This document shows, piece after piece, positions 33,201 through 42,594 of a stretch of 64,000 bases of DNA. Position 1 is the first letter of the stretch. Every line of letters starts with the position of its first letter. Source of the DNA: an uncultured Anaerotruncus sp. GTDB lineage: Bacteria; Bacillota; Clostridia; Oscillospirales; Acutalibacteraceae. The notes under the pieces were generated by a model. The model worked only from the letters and a program-made list of their open reading frames with translations. It searched no databases and was not told the origin of the DNA. The stretch lies in assembly GCA_900539775.1 (NCBI GenBank), contig UQDL01000002.1, positions 1 to 64,000 on the forward strand. The letters are read 5' to 3'. Position numbers and translations under genes: made by a program.

Positions 33201-33203
33201 AGA

Positions 33204-34379
33204 TTATTTCAGTCCTTTTCTTCTTAAAATCTGATCGATTTTATCCGAGGAATCAAGCAATGATGAAACAGACATATCATGATTAAGAGTATCAAGGAAG
33301 TAAGCAACATATTTTGAAAGATCAACAGATTGATACCACTCTCTTGAAAGAAGCTCCGGAGTTTGATAAACGCCGTTTGTTGTGAATACTTTTTCAAATA
33401 CGCCTTCTTCATATGCTTTGTCAAACACATCAAGGCCGTTTGCAAAAAGGCCGAATGTGGTGCATACAAAAATTCTGTTTGCACCCAGAGCCTTAAGCTT
33501 TTTTGCAACCTCAAGCATTGATTCTCCGGAGGAAATCATATCGTCAACAATTATAACATCTTTGCCGTTTAACGGATCACCTAAGTATTGGTGCTCAACA
33601 ATTGGGTTTCTGCCATTAACTACTCTTGTAAAATCTCTTCTTTTATAGAACATACCAAGATTAACGCCAAGCTGAGTTGCAAAGTAAATACATCTTTGCA
33701 TAGCACCTTCATCTGGGGAAATAACCATAAGATGATCTTTGTCTACATTAAGATTTTCAATGTTGTTAACGAAAGCTTTGATCATCTGATATGTAGGCAT
33801 AACATTTTCAAATGATTTGTGGGGAATAGCATTTTGCACTCTTTGATCGTGTGCATCAAATGTAATAATATTTTCAACACCGAGTGAAACAAGCTCTTGC
33901 AATGCCATTGCACAGTCAAGTGATTCACGGCTTGCTCTCTTGTGCTGCCTGCCTTCGTAAAGCATCGGCATAATAACAGAAATTCTTTTAGCCTTAGATG
34001 AAGCCGCCGAAATAACTCTTTTAAGATCTGCATAATGATCATCCGGGGATTTAGGCACCGTCATGCCGTACATTTCATAAGTTACACTGTAATTGAAGCA
34101 ATCCGTAACGATATAAAGGTCGTAGCCTCTAACGGTTTCATTGATTACAGCCTTGCCTTCACCGCTTCCGAAGCGGGGATTTGAAATGTCAATTTTGTAG
34201 GTTTCTCTTTGGTAGCCGTAGAAAGCAATTGAACCCTGGTGCTCAAGAGCCTGATTCTTTCTCCATTGAACAAGATATTGATCAACTTTGTCTGCGAAAG
34301 CCTCGCAGCCCGGCATTGCAATTATGCCAAGAGGACCATACGGAATTGTTTCTACATTTTGTGCTGTTAATCTTGCCAT
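33204..34379 (-). CDS. prs: Ribose-phosphate pyrophosphokinase, long divergent form
   Basis: A 391-residue PRPP synthetase (ribose 5-phosphate + ATP to PRPP + AMP), precursor supply for nucleotides, His and Trp. Key segments: ITFDAHDQR (catalytic His region), DEGAMQR, and PRPP loop VIIVDDMISSGESM. It is about 70 residues longer than the classical 310-320-residue enzyme, with an extended N-terminus, as in a Clostridia subgroup. The ATG at 34379 follows AAGGAGAAATAAA; an upstream start at 34442 lacks a site and overlaps a hairpin. Confidence 0.9.
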   Translation of the reverse strand: MARLTAQNVETIPYGPLGIIAMPGCEAFADKVDQYLVQWRKNQALEHQGSIAFYGYQRETYKIDISNPRFGSGEGKAVINETVRGYDLYIVTDCFNYSVTYEMYGMTVPKSPDDHYADLKRVISAASSKAKRISVIMPMLYEGRQHKRASRESLDCAMALQELVSLGVENIITFDAHDQRVQNAIPHKSFENVMPTYQMIKAFVNNIENLNVDKDHLMVISPDEGAMQRCIYFATQLGVNLGMFYKRRDFTRVVNGRNPIVEHQYLGDPLNGKDVIIVDDMISSGESMLEVAKKLKALGANRIFVCTTFGLFANGLDVFDKAYEEGVFEKVFTTNGVYQTPELLSREWYQSVDLSKYVAYFLDTLNHDMSVSSLLDSSDKIDQILRRKGLK

Positions 34380-34401
34380 TTTATTTCTCCTTATTCCTAT
34401 T

Positions 34402-34434
34402 GAAACAAAAGGGCAAATCATATATAATTCGCCC
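34402..34434 (-). terminator. Terminator-like hairpin between the YfhO gene and prs
   Basis: On the minus strand GGGCGAAT (plus 34427-34434) pairs with ATTTGCCC (plus 34411-34418), one G-T pair, followed by TTTTGTTT. It either ends the YfhO transcript or attenuates prs, whose start codon is about 25-30 nt downstream. Confidence 0.5.
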
Positions 34435-34489
34435 GTTTGCATTTACGGTGGTATTTTACAACATTTATATTACCTTGTAAACCTTATTT

Positions 34490-37400
34490 TTAACTTTTTA
34501 CTAATTTGTCATTATTTGCTTTTTTTCGGCGATAAATAACGAATATTGCCGCTGTTGAAATAAGGGCACCGGCGCTGATTCCGGCACCAAGGTAAACACC
34601 TTTAGGAGTATAAACGTATTTTACGCTGTGTTCGCCGGGCTTCATCATAACACCAAGCTGACTTCCTCCGATTTTAAATGTTTCGGTTTTTTCACCGTCA
34701 ATATAAACTGACCAACCTTCATCATACGGAATTGATGAATAAAGAATACTGTTTTCACTTGCCGTAACTTTACCCGAAAGTACAGTGTCGGTATGCTTAG
34801 AAACCTCCATAGCCCCCTTTCTTAATTTGTTGTATCCTAATGTTAAGGCGTTTTGATTTATGCTGTAAGCGTAAATTTCAACGCTGGATTCGCCGACGGG
34901 CATTGATGCACAATCAAGTGATACAGTTAATGAAGATCCTTTTGCGTGATATCCCAAATCAATTATATAAGGCGTATCTATACTGTATGATTCAGAGTTT
35001 TCATCTTCAATAACACTTATGTTATCAATGTCGCTCGCAGTAACATACAGGTAAAGATTTCCGTTTTCTTCTGCTTGAATTGTAATATCTGTTTGAGCAT
35101 ATGATGCTTCGGTTGTTTTTTCAATCCATTGTGTGCCAGATTGCGTTATGTCTTCGCCGCTCATTCCGGTATAAGATGTGTTAGTGTAGCTTGCAGGAAT
35201 GAAAACATTTGAATATCCTGTTGCAAGGGTAAAGAAATCGGATTGAACTTCAAACGGATTGCCTTCTGCCGTGCTCCATCCGCTTATTGCCTCATTAACA
35301 CAAAATACTTTCGGAAGAAAATATCTGTTTTCATAAATTGCAGCAGCTCCGTTTTCCGTTTCAAAACACTTTGCATAAAGCTCGTTTGAAAGGTCACCAT
35401 CTGAATTCTTTTTGATTAAATACTTAAGGTTGTACATCATATTGTAAACCGGAGTTTGCGTGTTATATGTGTAGCTGTTAATTCTGTTGCCATACATACC
35501 CAGACTGTATTGTGAGCCTGAATAATCCTCATATGCCATTGATGAAAATATGCTCATTCCGTTATAACCATACAGGCAATCGTCCATTCTTGTGTTAAGC
35601 GTGCAAAGCTCGGTTCTGTAGTCTGATTTATCATTTTCTGATATATAGTTTACAGCTTCTCTGTATGTGTCGTAATTTTCAATATATCCGGATTGCTTTT
35701 GATTAAATCCGAATGCTGCCGGATCGGCGATAACAACTTCACAAAAGGCCATTGCGGCAACAAGAACTCCGGCAACAAATTTTGAAATCGCATTTTTTTT
35801 GATAACCACTAAAACACCGGTATAAATAACCAAAAACGCTGCGGTAACATAAATAGATGTTTCGCTTAGCTTTTCTGTTGGCAATTCACTTGCAACTGCC
35901 AACATGCCAACCCAAAAGAGGCCGCAAAGTACAATGTCTTGGACACGCAATTCGTTGATCTTTTCAAGTGCTTTAAATGCAACAACAAGCAAAATAAAGC
36001 AATACATATATGAATATCTGAAAGGTAAATCATTCGGAAAATGAAAGGCATGCCAGAAGAAATTAACATAGTTGTTATTGAACGAAATAAAAAACAGAGC
36101 AATCAATATTCCGTAAACGGCTTTTTCTTTAAATCTTATTTTTCCGTTTGCAAAATAAAGAGGCACCAAAATTATTGTAAGAACGGATGTATAAACATTC
36201 GGTAGGATATCATTTCCGCTTGATCTTATTGTTGTTTCAAGTGCAGCGAAATGAGTTTCTATAAAATCAAAAAGAGTAAAGTAAGATTCCGCAGTGTTAG
36301 GAGTATTATCTGATGTGGCACTGCAACTTTTCAAAATAAAAAATACCGGCAACAAAACAACTGCACAAATTAAGCCTGCAAGTAAAGAAAATGCCGCAAA
36401 CCTCAGCGCTCGATCAACATATCTGTAGTTAAGCAGTTTTTTTATTGAAAATTTCTTTGTGTATATCTCATTTTCATTTAAAAGCTTTGAGTTATTTTTA
36501 GTGATAAAGCAATATGCCGCAAAATATATAACGGAGAAAATGCAGCACATATATCCCATGTAGTAACTTGAATATAAAATATAAATAAGCGAAAGCAGGT
36601 AAAGCTTTCCGCTGCCTTTGTTTATAATGCTTTCTATACCGAGTGCAATAAGTGGAAGAATAATCATTCCGTCAAGCCACATTATGTTCCAAAAATATGC
36701 AAGAAAATATGCGGAAAAAGCATAGAAAATTCCGAAAACGGCAGAAGCAACAGAATGCTTTCCCAAACTTCTTTTTAAGTAAAATGTAAAACTGCCTGCG
36801 GAACAAATGCATTTTGCAATCATCATTGAGGTTATTGCGTATGCCATATCTTTGCGGTCAAATAAAAACAGAATTGCGCTGAACGGACTCGCAAGATAGT
36901 TAAAAAAGTTTCCTAAAAAGCTTGAACCTCCGCCGGAAGTCCAACTATATGCAAAGGATTTAAAATGAGTAACTCTGTCATAAAGCTCAACAAACAACGG
37001 CCCGTATTGATGATATAAATCCATTCTTAAAACTGTGGTGTCGCCAAACGGAAAAGCGTTGAATATTGCAATAATAAAAAGCATGAGCAAAAGGGAAATG
37101 CCCATGGAAAGAATAACGAATCTGTTTGAAAAGAATTTTTTGTATACTCTGCCGTTTTTGCGTTTTTGCGCAGGCTCCATGCAATCAAACACAAGAATCC
37201 TTGAAACGGGATAATTTATAACAGCAACAAATATAAGCGAAAAAAACCAAGATAAAAATATTTCACGACCGAGAATTTTGCCAAGGGAAGACACGGCTCC
37301 GTATATTCCGAGGTGCATTGCTCCGGAAATAATTGCAAATACGATTTGTCTAATGCCGTCATTTAAAGCATTTTCTTTATATACAAAGTATTTTTCAAGA

Positions 37401-37594
37401 AAATAAAGCGCAGTTTCTCCCAAAGCAAAGCCGAACCAGCACGCAGCATTTGTGCCAAGACCAAATATTTTTAAAGCTTGTTTTGAAACTATTAAAACAA
37501 AAAATGAAAGGATAACAGAAATAACATAATTAACTGTTTCGCCATTGATATATGAATTAGTAAATCGGTTTGTTTTGTTTTGTGTAATATCCAT
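34490..37594 (-). CDS. YfhO-family membrane protein with GtrA-like N-terminus
   Basis: A 1034-residue protein. Residues about 18-145 hold four membrane segments arranged like a GtrA domain (EKYFVYKEN and SRILVFD match the W/YVF/LVFD ends of its helices). Residues 160-620 form a GT-C-like multi-pass domain with DLYHQYGPLFVELYDR in the first loop (the conserved acidic YfhO motif). Residues 640-1000 are an extracellular beta-rich region, and one last membrane helix precedes a basic tail. YfhO proteins are linked to glycosylation of lipoteichoic acid and similar polymers. GGAG precedes the ATG. The fusion of a flippase-like and a transferase-like part is notable. Confidence 0.88.
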   Translation of the reverse strand: MDITQNKTNRFTNSYINGETVNYVISVILSFFVLIVSKQALKIFGLGTNAACWFGFALGETALYFLEKYFVYKENALNDGIRQIVFAIISGAMHLGIYGAVSSLGKILGREIFLSWFFSLIFVAVINYPVSRILVFDCMEPAQKRKNGRVYKKFFSNRFVILSMGISLLLMLFIIAIFNAFPFGDTTVLRMDLYHQYGPLFVELYDRVTHFKSFAYSWTSGGGSSFLGNFFNYLASPFSAILFLFDRKDMAYAITSMMIAKCICSAGSFTFYLKRSLGKHSVASAVFGIFYAFSAYFLAYFWNIMWLDGMIILPLIALGIESIINKGSGKLYLLSLIYILYSSYYMGYMCCIFSVIYFAAYCFITKNNSKLLNENEIYTKKFSIKKLLNYRYVDRALRFAAFSLLAGLICAVVLLPVFFILKSCSATSDNTPNTAESYFTLFDFIETHFAALETTIRSSGNDILPNVYTSVLTIILVPLYFANGKIRFKEKAVYGILIALFFISFNNNYVNFFWHAFHFPNDLPFRYSYMYCFILLVVAFKALEKINELRVQDIVLCGLFWVGMLAVASELPTEKLSETSIYVTAAFLVIYTGVLVVIKKNAISKFVAGVLVAAMAFCEVVIADPAAFGFNQKQSGYIENYDTYREAVNYISENDKSDYRTELCTLNTRMDDCLYGYNGMSIFSSMAYEDYSGSQYSLGMYGNRINSYTYNTQTPVYNMMYNLKYLIKKNSDGDLSNELYAKCFETENGAAAIYENRYFLPKVFCVNEAISGWSTAEGNPFEVQSDFFTLATGYSNVFIPASYTNTSYTGMSGEDITQSGTQWIEKTTEASYAQTDITIQAEENGNLYLYVTASDIDNISVIEDENSESYSIDTPYIIDLGYHAKGSSLTVSLDCASMPVGESSVEIYAYSINQNALTLGYNKLRKGAMEVSKHTDTVLSGKVTASENSILYSSIPYDEGWSVYIDGEKTETFKIGGSQLGVMMKPGEHSVKYVYTPKGVYLGAGISAGALISTAAIFVIYRRKKANNDKLVKS

Positions 37595-37663
37595 AAAAAT
37601 CTCCGTAAAATTTTATATTTTAATTTTAGCACAGGCTTGTTGATTGTTCAACCGAATTATTGG

Positions 37664-37692
37664 TAATATTGAAAAAAGCTTGTTCATATATT
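37664..37692 (+). promoter_or_regulatory. SigE-like promoter of the spoIIIA operon
   Basis: TAATATT (37664-37670) and CATATATT (37685-37692) with 14 bp between resemble the SigE consensus (TCATATT, N14, CATACAAT). The operon is SigE-dependent in Bacillus. The predicted transcript start is only about 12 nt before the first codon. Confidence 0.5.
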
Positions 37693-37710
37693 TTGAATGA
37701 GGTGAGATGA

Positions 37711-38628
37711 GTGGCATTAAACTCAATTATTTCGTGCTTATCAGATGGCATAAACAGCTCTTTGGCTCAACTTTCATCCGGCACACTGTGTTGCATAACC
37801 GAATTCAGAATCAGAAAAAATTTACCGTTGATTATAGTATTCGGCAAAGAAGCATACTTTATAACTTTGCAGGGAAAACTGCTAAATCATATTTCCGATT
37901 ATGCTTATGTAGTTAATGAAGATGAATTTGATTTGATTTTCAAAAGGCTCTGTAATTACTCATTGCACTGTGAGATAGATAATCTGATAAACGGATTTAT
38001 AACAGTTGAAGGCGGAAATCGGGTTGGTGTTTGCTCAACCGCCGTTGTTAAAAACGGCAGAATAACCGCCGTGAAAAATCCAACATCGCTTAATATAAGG
38101 ATTTCTAAGGAAATTAAAAACTGTGCAAGGCCTGTTCTTAATTCACTTTTTATAGGTAATTTGCCGGGTATTATCGTTGCTGCCCCTCCGGGAGGAGGAA
38201 AAACAACTTTTTTGCGTGATTTTGCAAGGCAACTTTCAAGCGGCTTTGATAATAAATACAGAAAAGTTTGTATTATTGACGAACGCAATGAAATAGCTTG
38301 CTGTGATAATAACAGCAAATTTGCCGATGTAGGCTTAAATACGGATGTCATTTGCGGATTCCCGAAGGCATTGGGAATAGAAAATGCCGTGCGTTCACTG
38401 TCGCCGGAAGTAATTGTCTGTGATGAGATATCATCAGATGCTGAAATCAGCGCTATGAAATGCGGCTTTTCATGCGGAGCTGCTTTTGCTGTTTCTGTTC
38501 ATGCAGGAAGTATGCAGCAGGTTATGAGGAAAAAAACAGTTATCGATTTAATAGAAACCGGTGAATTCCAATATGTCGTTTTCTTAAAAAATTATACAGA
38601 TGAATTTGAAATAACGGAAGTTGGCTAA
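37711..38628 (+). CDS. spoIIIAA: Stage III sporulation protein AA (ATPase)
   Basis: A 305-residue ATPase related to secretion ATPases of type II/IV systems; it energises the SpoIIIA-SpoIIQ feeding-tube channel between mother cell and forespore. Walker A is APPGGGKTTFLRD (about residues 158-170), with IIDERNEIA as second conserved motif and VICDEIS as Walker B. The start is GTG at 37711 behind GAGGTGAG. First of eight genes in canonical order. Confidence 0.95.
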   Translation: MALNSIISCLSDGINSSLAQLSSGTLCCITEFRIRKNLPLIIVFGKEAYFITLQGKLLNHISDYAYVVNEDEFDLIFKRLCNYSLHCEIDNLINGFITVEGGNRVGVCSTAVVKNGRITAVKNPTSLNIRISKEIKNCARPVLNSLFIGNLPGIIVAAPPGGGKTTFLRDFARQLSSGFDNKYRKVCIIDERNEIACCDNNSKFADVGLNTDVICGFPKALGIENAVRSLSPEVIVCDEISSDAEISAMKCGFSCGAAFAVSVHAGSMQQVMRKKTVIDLIETGEFQYVVFLKNYTDEFEITEVG

Positions 38629-38629
38629 A

Positions 38630-39091
38630 ATGAAATATGCCGGATTGCTTTTTATAAACATTGCGTTTACTTTTGCAGGAATATTTGCCGCTCGCGGTTT
38701 AAATGAAAAAATCAAAGTATCTCATTTGCTTATTGAAATGGCAGATATGATGGCGGCAATGCTGTCTTTTTCGGCGGATAATTCGGTTAAAATAATTCAC
38801 TCCCTTGCAACCGAAACAAGCCTTTCAAAGTTAACTTTTCTTAAAAATATTGATTTTGAAAATATCTCTGTATCAACATGCCTTGATGATTGCGATAATG
38901 AAAGAACGGCGTTGTTGCTTAAAATGCTCGGGAACACCGATGTAAACACTATGCTGAATAATATTGAGGCTTACAAATCTTGTATGGAAATGAGTGTGCA
39001 AAGATACAACGATTATTATAAAAATCACGCAAAGTTATTTGTTGCATTCGGCATTATGGGCGGAATGCTGATAACGATTTTAGTTATATAA
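38630..39091 (+). CDS. spoIIIAB: Stage III sporulation protein AB
   Basis: A 153-residue membrane protein with an N-terminal and a C-terminal hydrophobic segment, the family layout, resembling GspF of type II secretion. Position directly behind spoIIIAA (1 nt gap) supports the call. The ATG at 38630 is preferred to an overlapping TTG at 38621. Sequence conservation is low, as usual. Confidence 0.88.
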   Translation: MKYAGLLFINIAFTFAGIFAARGLNEKIKVSHLLIEMADMMAAMLSFSADNSVKIIHSLATETSLSKLTFLKNIDFENISVSTCLDDCDNERTALLLKMLGNTDVNTMLNNIEAYKSCMEMSVQRYNDYYKNHAKLFVAFGIMGGMLITILVI

Positions 39092-39131
39092 ATTCTCTTC
39101 GGCATCAATTTCCCGAAAGGCTATGTGTAAT

Positions 39132-39326
39132 ATGGATGTTAATTTTATTTTTAAAATTGCCGCTATCGGAATTATCATTTCGGTTTTAAATACGGTTTTG
39201 GTCCGCAGCGGCAGAGAAGATCAGGCAATGCTAACAACGCTTGCAGGAATAGTTGTTGTGCTGATGATGATTATTCCTCAAATAAGCGAACTGTTTTCAA
39301 CTGTTAAATCATTGTTTGATTTATGA
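39132..39326 (+). CDS. spoIIIAC: Stage III sporulation protein AC
   Basis: A 64-residue protein of two membrane helices; MDVNFIFKIAAIGIIISVLN is the typical start of SpoIIIAC. An in-frame ATG at 39123 would add three residues; the GAAAGG site fits 39132 slightly better. Its stop overlaps the start of spoIIIAD by 4 nt. Confidence 0.9.
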   Translation: MDVNFIFKIAAIGIIISVLNTVLVRSGREDQAMLTTLAGIVVVLMMIIPQISELFSTVKSLFDL

Positions 39327-39706
39327 TAGGCAGGGTTATAGGAATAGCGCTTGTTGCGCTTGTTTTTGGAATTTTTTTCAAACAATATAATAAAACCGTT
39401 GCTTTGCTGCTTGTTTTAGTTTCGTCTCTTTTAGTGTTTTGGCAATCTTTTTCGGCTGTTTCCGAAATAACAGCTGCTTTGAAAAGCATTACTTCCGGAA
39501 TTTCAGAGGCATCGTCGTACATAAAGATTATGTTTAAGGTTCTCGGTATTGCTTTAATTGCACAATTAGCTGCCGATATGTGCCGTGACTGCGGCGAATC
39601 GGCTCTTGCGGGGCAAACGGAAACTGCGGCTAAAATTGCTATTATCGTTGTTGTTTTGCCTCTTATTCAGGCTGTTTTAAAAATTGTTTCGGGACTTGTA
39701 GTATGA
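39323..39706 (+). CDS. spoIIIAD: Stage III sporulation protein AD
   Basis: A 127-residue polytopic protein with about four membrane segments, including IMFKVLGIALIAQLAADMCRD, a family signature. It overlaps both neighbours by 4 nt (ATGA-type junctions), which indicates translational coupling. Confidence 0.92.
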   Translation: MIGRVIGIALVALVFGIFFKQYNKTVALLLVLVSSLLVFWQSFSAVSEITAALKSITSGISEASSYIKIMFKVLGIALIAQLAADMCRDCGESALAGQTETAAKIAIIVVVLPLIQAVLKIVSGLVV

Positions 39707-40857
39707 TAAAAACTAAATTTATTTCGGCATTGTTTGCTTTGTGCATTTTGTTCATTATTGCGCTTGCACCAAATGCGGCTTATGCCGGGGAAGAACTTAA
39801 TCAAACGGAATATAACAGAATTCTTTCAGGCTATGATTTATCTGCTTTTGATGAGCTTGACGACACAACAACCGATTTTTTAAATCAACTTGGATTGCTC
39901 GATTTTAACTATAAAGACGTTCTCGATTTTTCTTTTTCGGATGTGTTTGTACTTATTAAAAATATAGTTTTTAATTCTGTGAAAACTCCGCTTTACGGTT
40001 CGGCGGCAGTTATTGCAATAATATTGCTTTCTGCTCTGTTTCAAGGCTTCAGGCAAACTGTTGAAAACGGTGAAATGTCTGAGGCGGTTTCTGCGGTAAG
40101 TGCCGTTGCCGTTTCACTTATATTGATAATGAAAATTAAGTTTGCTGCTTCCTCGGCAATTGCCGCAATAGAGGTTTGTGCTAATTTTATATATGCTTTT
40201 TTTCCTGCTTTTTGCATTATTGTTGCTGCTTCCGGCAGCACCGTTGCTGCATTTTCAACAAATTCTTTGCTTCTTTCTATGGCACAGGCTCTTAATTTTA
40301 TATCTCAAAATATTTTTATGCCGCTTTCAAATTGCTTTCTTGCACTAGGCATTTGCTCAAGTATAAGAAACGAATTAAATCTCAGAGCACTGATCAAAAA
40401 TTTAAAAGGTTATTTGATTACCGCAATTTCAGTTTGTTCCGGGATTTTTGTAACTGTTCTTACTCTTAAAACATCTGTTGCTTCAAGAGCAGATGCAATC
40501 GGAATGCGCTCCGTCAGATTTGCAATAAATTCCGTTGTGCCGGTAATCGGAGGTGCAGTAAGTGAAGGCCTGTTGTCAATTCAAGCATATTCATCGCTGA
40601 TTCGCAGCAGCGTGGGAGTTGCCGGCATTGCCGCTGTTGTGATGCTTTTTTTACCTCCTGTTTTGGAAATTGTGTTTTGGCGATTTTTTTTAACACTAAG
40701 CTCGTCGGTATCCGATATTTTCGGTGACAAATCTGTTTCTGATGTTCTTTCTTCTTTTTCGGATGCATTGTTGGTTATGAATGTAGTGCTTGTTCTCTGC
40801 ACAGTAACTACAGTTATCTCCATAGGAATTCTTATTGCTGCTAAGGGAAGTGTATGA
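39703..40857 (+). CDS. spoIIIAE: Stage III sporulation protein AE
   Basis: A 384-residue protein with a cleavable signal peptide (cleavage expected after AYA near residue 28) and about seven or eight membrane segments. GMRSVRFAINSVVPVIGGAVS in the centre is diagnostic of SpoIIIAE. Part of the mother-cell membrane complex. Confidence 0.94.
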   Translation: MIKTKFISALFALCILFIIALAPNAAYAGEELNQTEYNRILSGYDLSAFDELDDTTTDFLNQLGLLDFNYKDVLDFSFSDVFVLIKNIVFNSVKTPLYGSAAVIAIILLSALFQGFRQTVENGEMSEAVSAVSAVAVSLILIMKIKFAASSAIAAIEVCANFIYAFFPAFCIIVAASGSTVAAFSTNSLLLSMAQALNFISQNIFMPLSNCFLALGICSSIRNELNLRALIKNLKGYLITAISVCSGIFVTVLTLKTSVASRADAIGMRSVRFAINSVVPVIGGAVSEGLLSIQAYSSLIRSSVGVAGIAAVVMLFLPPVLEIVFWRFFLTLSSSVSDIFGDKSVSDVLSSFSDALLVMNVVLVLCTVTTVISIGILIAAKGSV

Positions 40858-41294
40858 TGGAGTTTTTTAAGAGTTGGACTTTTTCTGTTTGCTCAACCGT
40901 GTTATTGGCGGCAATTTTGTCTTTGTTGTCTCCTCACGGCGGAATGGGACGATTTTATAAGGTTATCATTTCCGCATTTGTGCTTGTTTCGTTTTTACTT
41001 CCGTTAGGCGAAATTAAGCAACACAATTTTAAAAGCAGTTTAAATTTTGAAAGTGAATATTATGATACGCAGGCTAATTCTGCAAAAATTCAGGTTGAAA
41101 CACTGGTAAAACAACAGTTGGACTCAGCGGGATTTGTTGGTTGCACCGTTGATTGCGCCGCAACACAAATTAACGATGAAATAGAAATAAATAATGTTGT
41201 GGTTACTGCACCTAACGGAAGCGATGAGGACGAAATCAAATCTTTGATTCTTAATATCCTTGGAATTGCCGTTGAAGTGAAAATAACAAATTGA
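40854..41294 (+). CDS. spoIIIAF: Stage III sporulation protein AF
   Basis: A 146-residue protein with two N-terminal hydrophobic segments and a soluble intermembrane-space domain, the SpoIIIAF layout with its LLSPHGGMGRF turn between helices. It overlaps spoIIIAE by 4 nt. Confidence 0.88.
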   Translation: MMEFFKSWTFSVCSTVLLAAILSLLSPHGGMGRFYKVIISAFVLVSFLLPLGEIKQHNFKSSLNFESEYYDTQANSAKIQVETLVKQQLDSAGFVGCTVDCAATQINDEIEINNVVVTAPNGSDEDEIKSLILNILGIAVEVKITN

Positions 41295-41303
41295 GGAAAT
41301 AAA

Positions 41304-41852
41304 ATGGATAATTTCTTTAAAAAAATTAAATTTCCGAATTTTTTGAAAGATAAATTTTCTAAAAGAAAACTGATTGCCGTGCTTGCCGTAATAGGTGTTG
41401 CAATGATTTTCTTGTCGGAAATAAAGATTCCGCAAAACAAATCCGAAAAGATTGATTCATCGGCTGCTAATATTGATTATGCCGATTATGTTGAAAATTT
41501 AAATTTGCAGTTATCCGATATAATCGGAAAAATAGACGGAGTAGGCGAATGCAGCGTTATGATAACAATGAAAAGTACTCAAGAAAGTGTTTACGCGGAA
41601 AATAAGGAAAATTCAAACAGCGGAAGTTCTTTTTCGCAAAACAGCGAATATGTTATATATGACGGGGAAAACGGCGATTCGCCTTTACTCATAAATGAAA
41701 AAATGCCCGGTGTTGCAGGCGTTGCCGTTGTTTGCAGCGGCGGCGATAATGTGCTTGTGCAAGAAAAAATAATATCGTGTGTTTGTGCGTTATTTAATAT
41801 TCCTTCAAGCCGAGTATCCGTTTCAAAAATAAATTCAAAGGGTGGTAACTGA
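41304..41852 (+). CDS. spoIIIAG: Stage III sporulation protein AG
   Basis: A 182-residue protein with one N-terminal membrane helix (about 24-45) and a ring-building domain containing DIIGKIDGVGECSVMITM and the C-terminal GVAGVAVVCSGGDN, typical of SpoIIIAG, which forms a 30-fold ring. It lies 9 nt after spoIIIAF; GAGGAAA is the binding site. Confidence 0.93.
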   Translation: MDNFFKKIKFPNFLKDKFSKRKLIAVLAVIGVAMIFLSEIKIPQNKSEKIDSSAANIDYADYVENLNLQLSDIIGKIDGVGECSVMITMKSTQESVYAENKENSNSGSSFSQNSEYVIYDGENGDSPLLINEKMPGVAGVAVVCSGGDNVLVQEKIISCVCALFNIPSSRVSVSKINSKGGN

Positions 41853-42481
41853 TGGAAGAAAAACACGAGTTAAACGAATTAGGCGAAATGCCGCAGGAAT
41901 GTCAAATTAAGGGGTTAACGTCAGATGATAAGCTAAACAAGAAAAAATCAAGGCGAAGAAAAATTTTTGCCTCGGTGTTCGTACTTCTGCTTGCTGTAGG
42001 CATAGGAGGTAATTGGTATTTGGAAAACAGTGATATTTCTGAAAAAATTAAAAGTGTTGCTTCAAATACCAAAACTCTCGGCGAAGCAACATTTGTTGAT
42101 GCAACTACTCAGCCGTCTGCAGAAAACGAGTATTTTTCATCTGCAAGGGTAGATAGGCAAAATGCCAGAGATTCTGCGCTTCAACAATTGCAAAATGTTG
42201 TGAGTTCTGCAGATGAAAGCTCTGATGCCAAGAATACCGCTTCTGAAAAAATCGCCGAAATTTCATCATATATCGAAACGGAAAATAAAATTGAAACTCT
42301 TGTTCAAGCAAAGGGTGTTTCTAACTGCCTTGCCGTTGTTAATGAAGACGGAACCCGTGTTGACGTTATAATTGATTCGGAAGAACTTTCTGATGATTTG
42401 GCGCTTCAAATTAAAGAAATTGCCGTGGCTCAGCTAAAATGCGGCTTTGAAAATGTTACTATTATTCAATCTAAGAAATAA
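41852..42481 (+). CDS. spoIIIAH: Stage III sporulation protein AH
   Basis: A 209-residue protein with a long cytosolic N-terminus (about 45 residues), one membrane helix, and an extracellular domain with ARVDRQNARDSALQQLQNV and the YscJ/FliF-like fold that binds SpoIIQ in the forespore. It overlaps spoIIIAG by one base. Last gene of the operon. SpoIIQ itself is not in the window. Confidence 0.93.
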   Translation: MEEKHELNELGEMPQECQIKGLTSDDKLNKKKSRRRKIFASVFVLLLAVGIGGNWYLENSDISEKIKSVASNTKTLGEATFVDATTQPSAENEYFSSARVDRQNARDSALQQLQNVVSSADESSDAKNTASEKIAEISSYIETENKIETLVQAKGVSNCLAVVNEDGTRVDVIIDSEELSDDLALQIKEIAVAQLKCGFENVTIIQSKK

Positions 42482-42493
42482 ATTGTTTCACTT

Positions 42494-42529
42494 CCCGGCG
42501 CAAATGATGCGCCGGGTGTTTTTGTTTTT
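42494..42529 (+). terminator. Terminator of the spoIIIA operon
   Basis: CCCGGCGCA (42494-42502) pairs perfectly with TGCGCCGGG (42508-42516), followed by a long T-rich tail. It separates sporulation genes from the housekeeping operon behind. Confidence 0.9.
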
Positions 42530-42541
42530 ATAAAATAAGAC

Positions 42542-42570
42542 TTGTATAAATTTGCGCCATATGTTAAAAT
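42542..42570 (+). promoter_or_regulatory. Promoter of the asp23-nusB-recN operon
   Basis: TTGTAT (42542-42547) and TAAAAT (42565-42570), 17-bp spacer, just after the spoIIIA terminator. It is the last clear promoter-like pair before recN, so eleven genes may depend on it. Confidence 0.5.
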
Positions 42571-42594
42571 ACTAAAAGCAAGGAGGCTTGTGTT

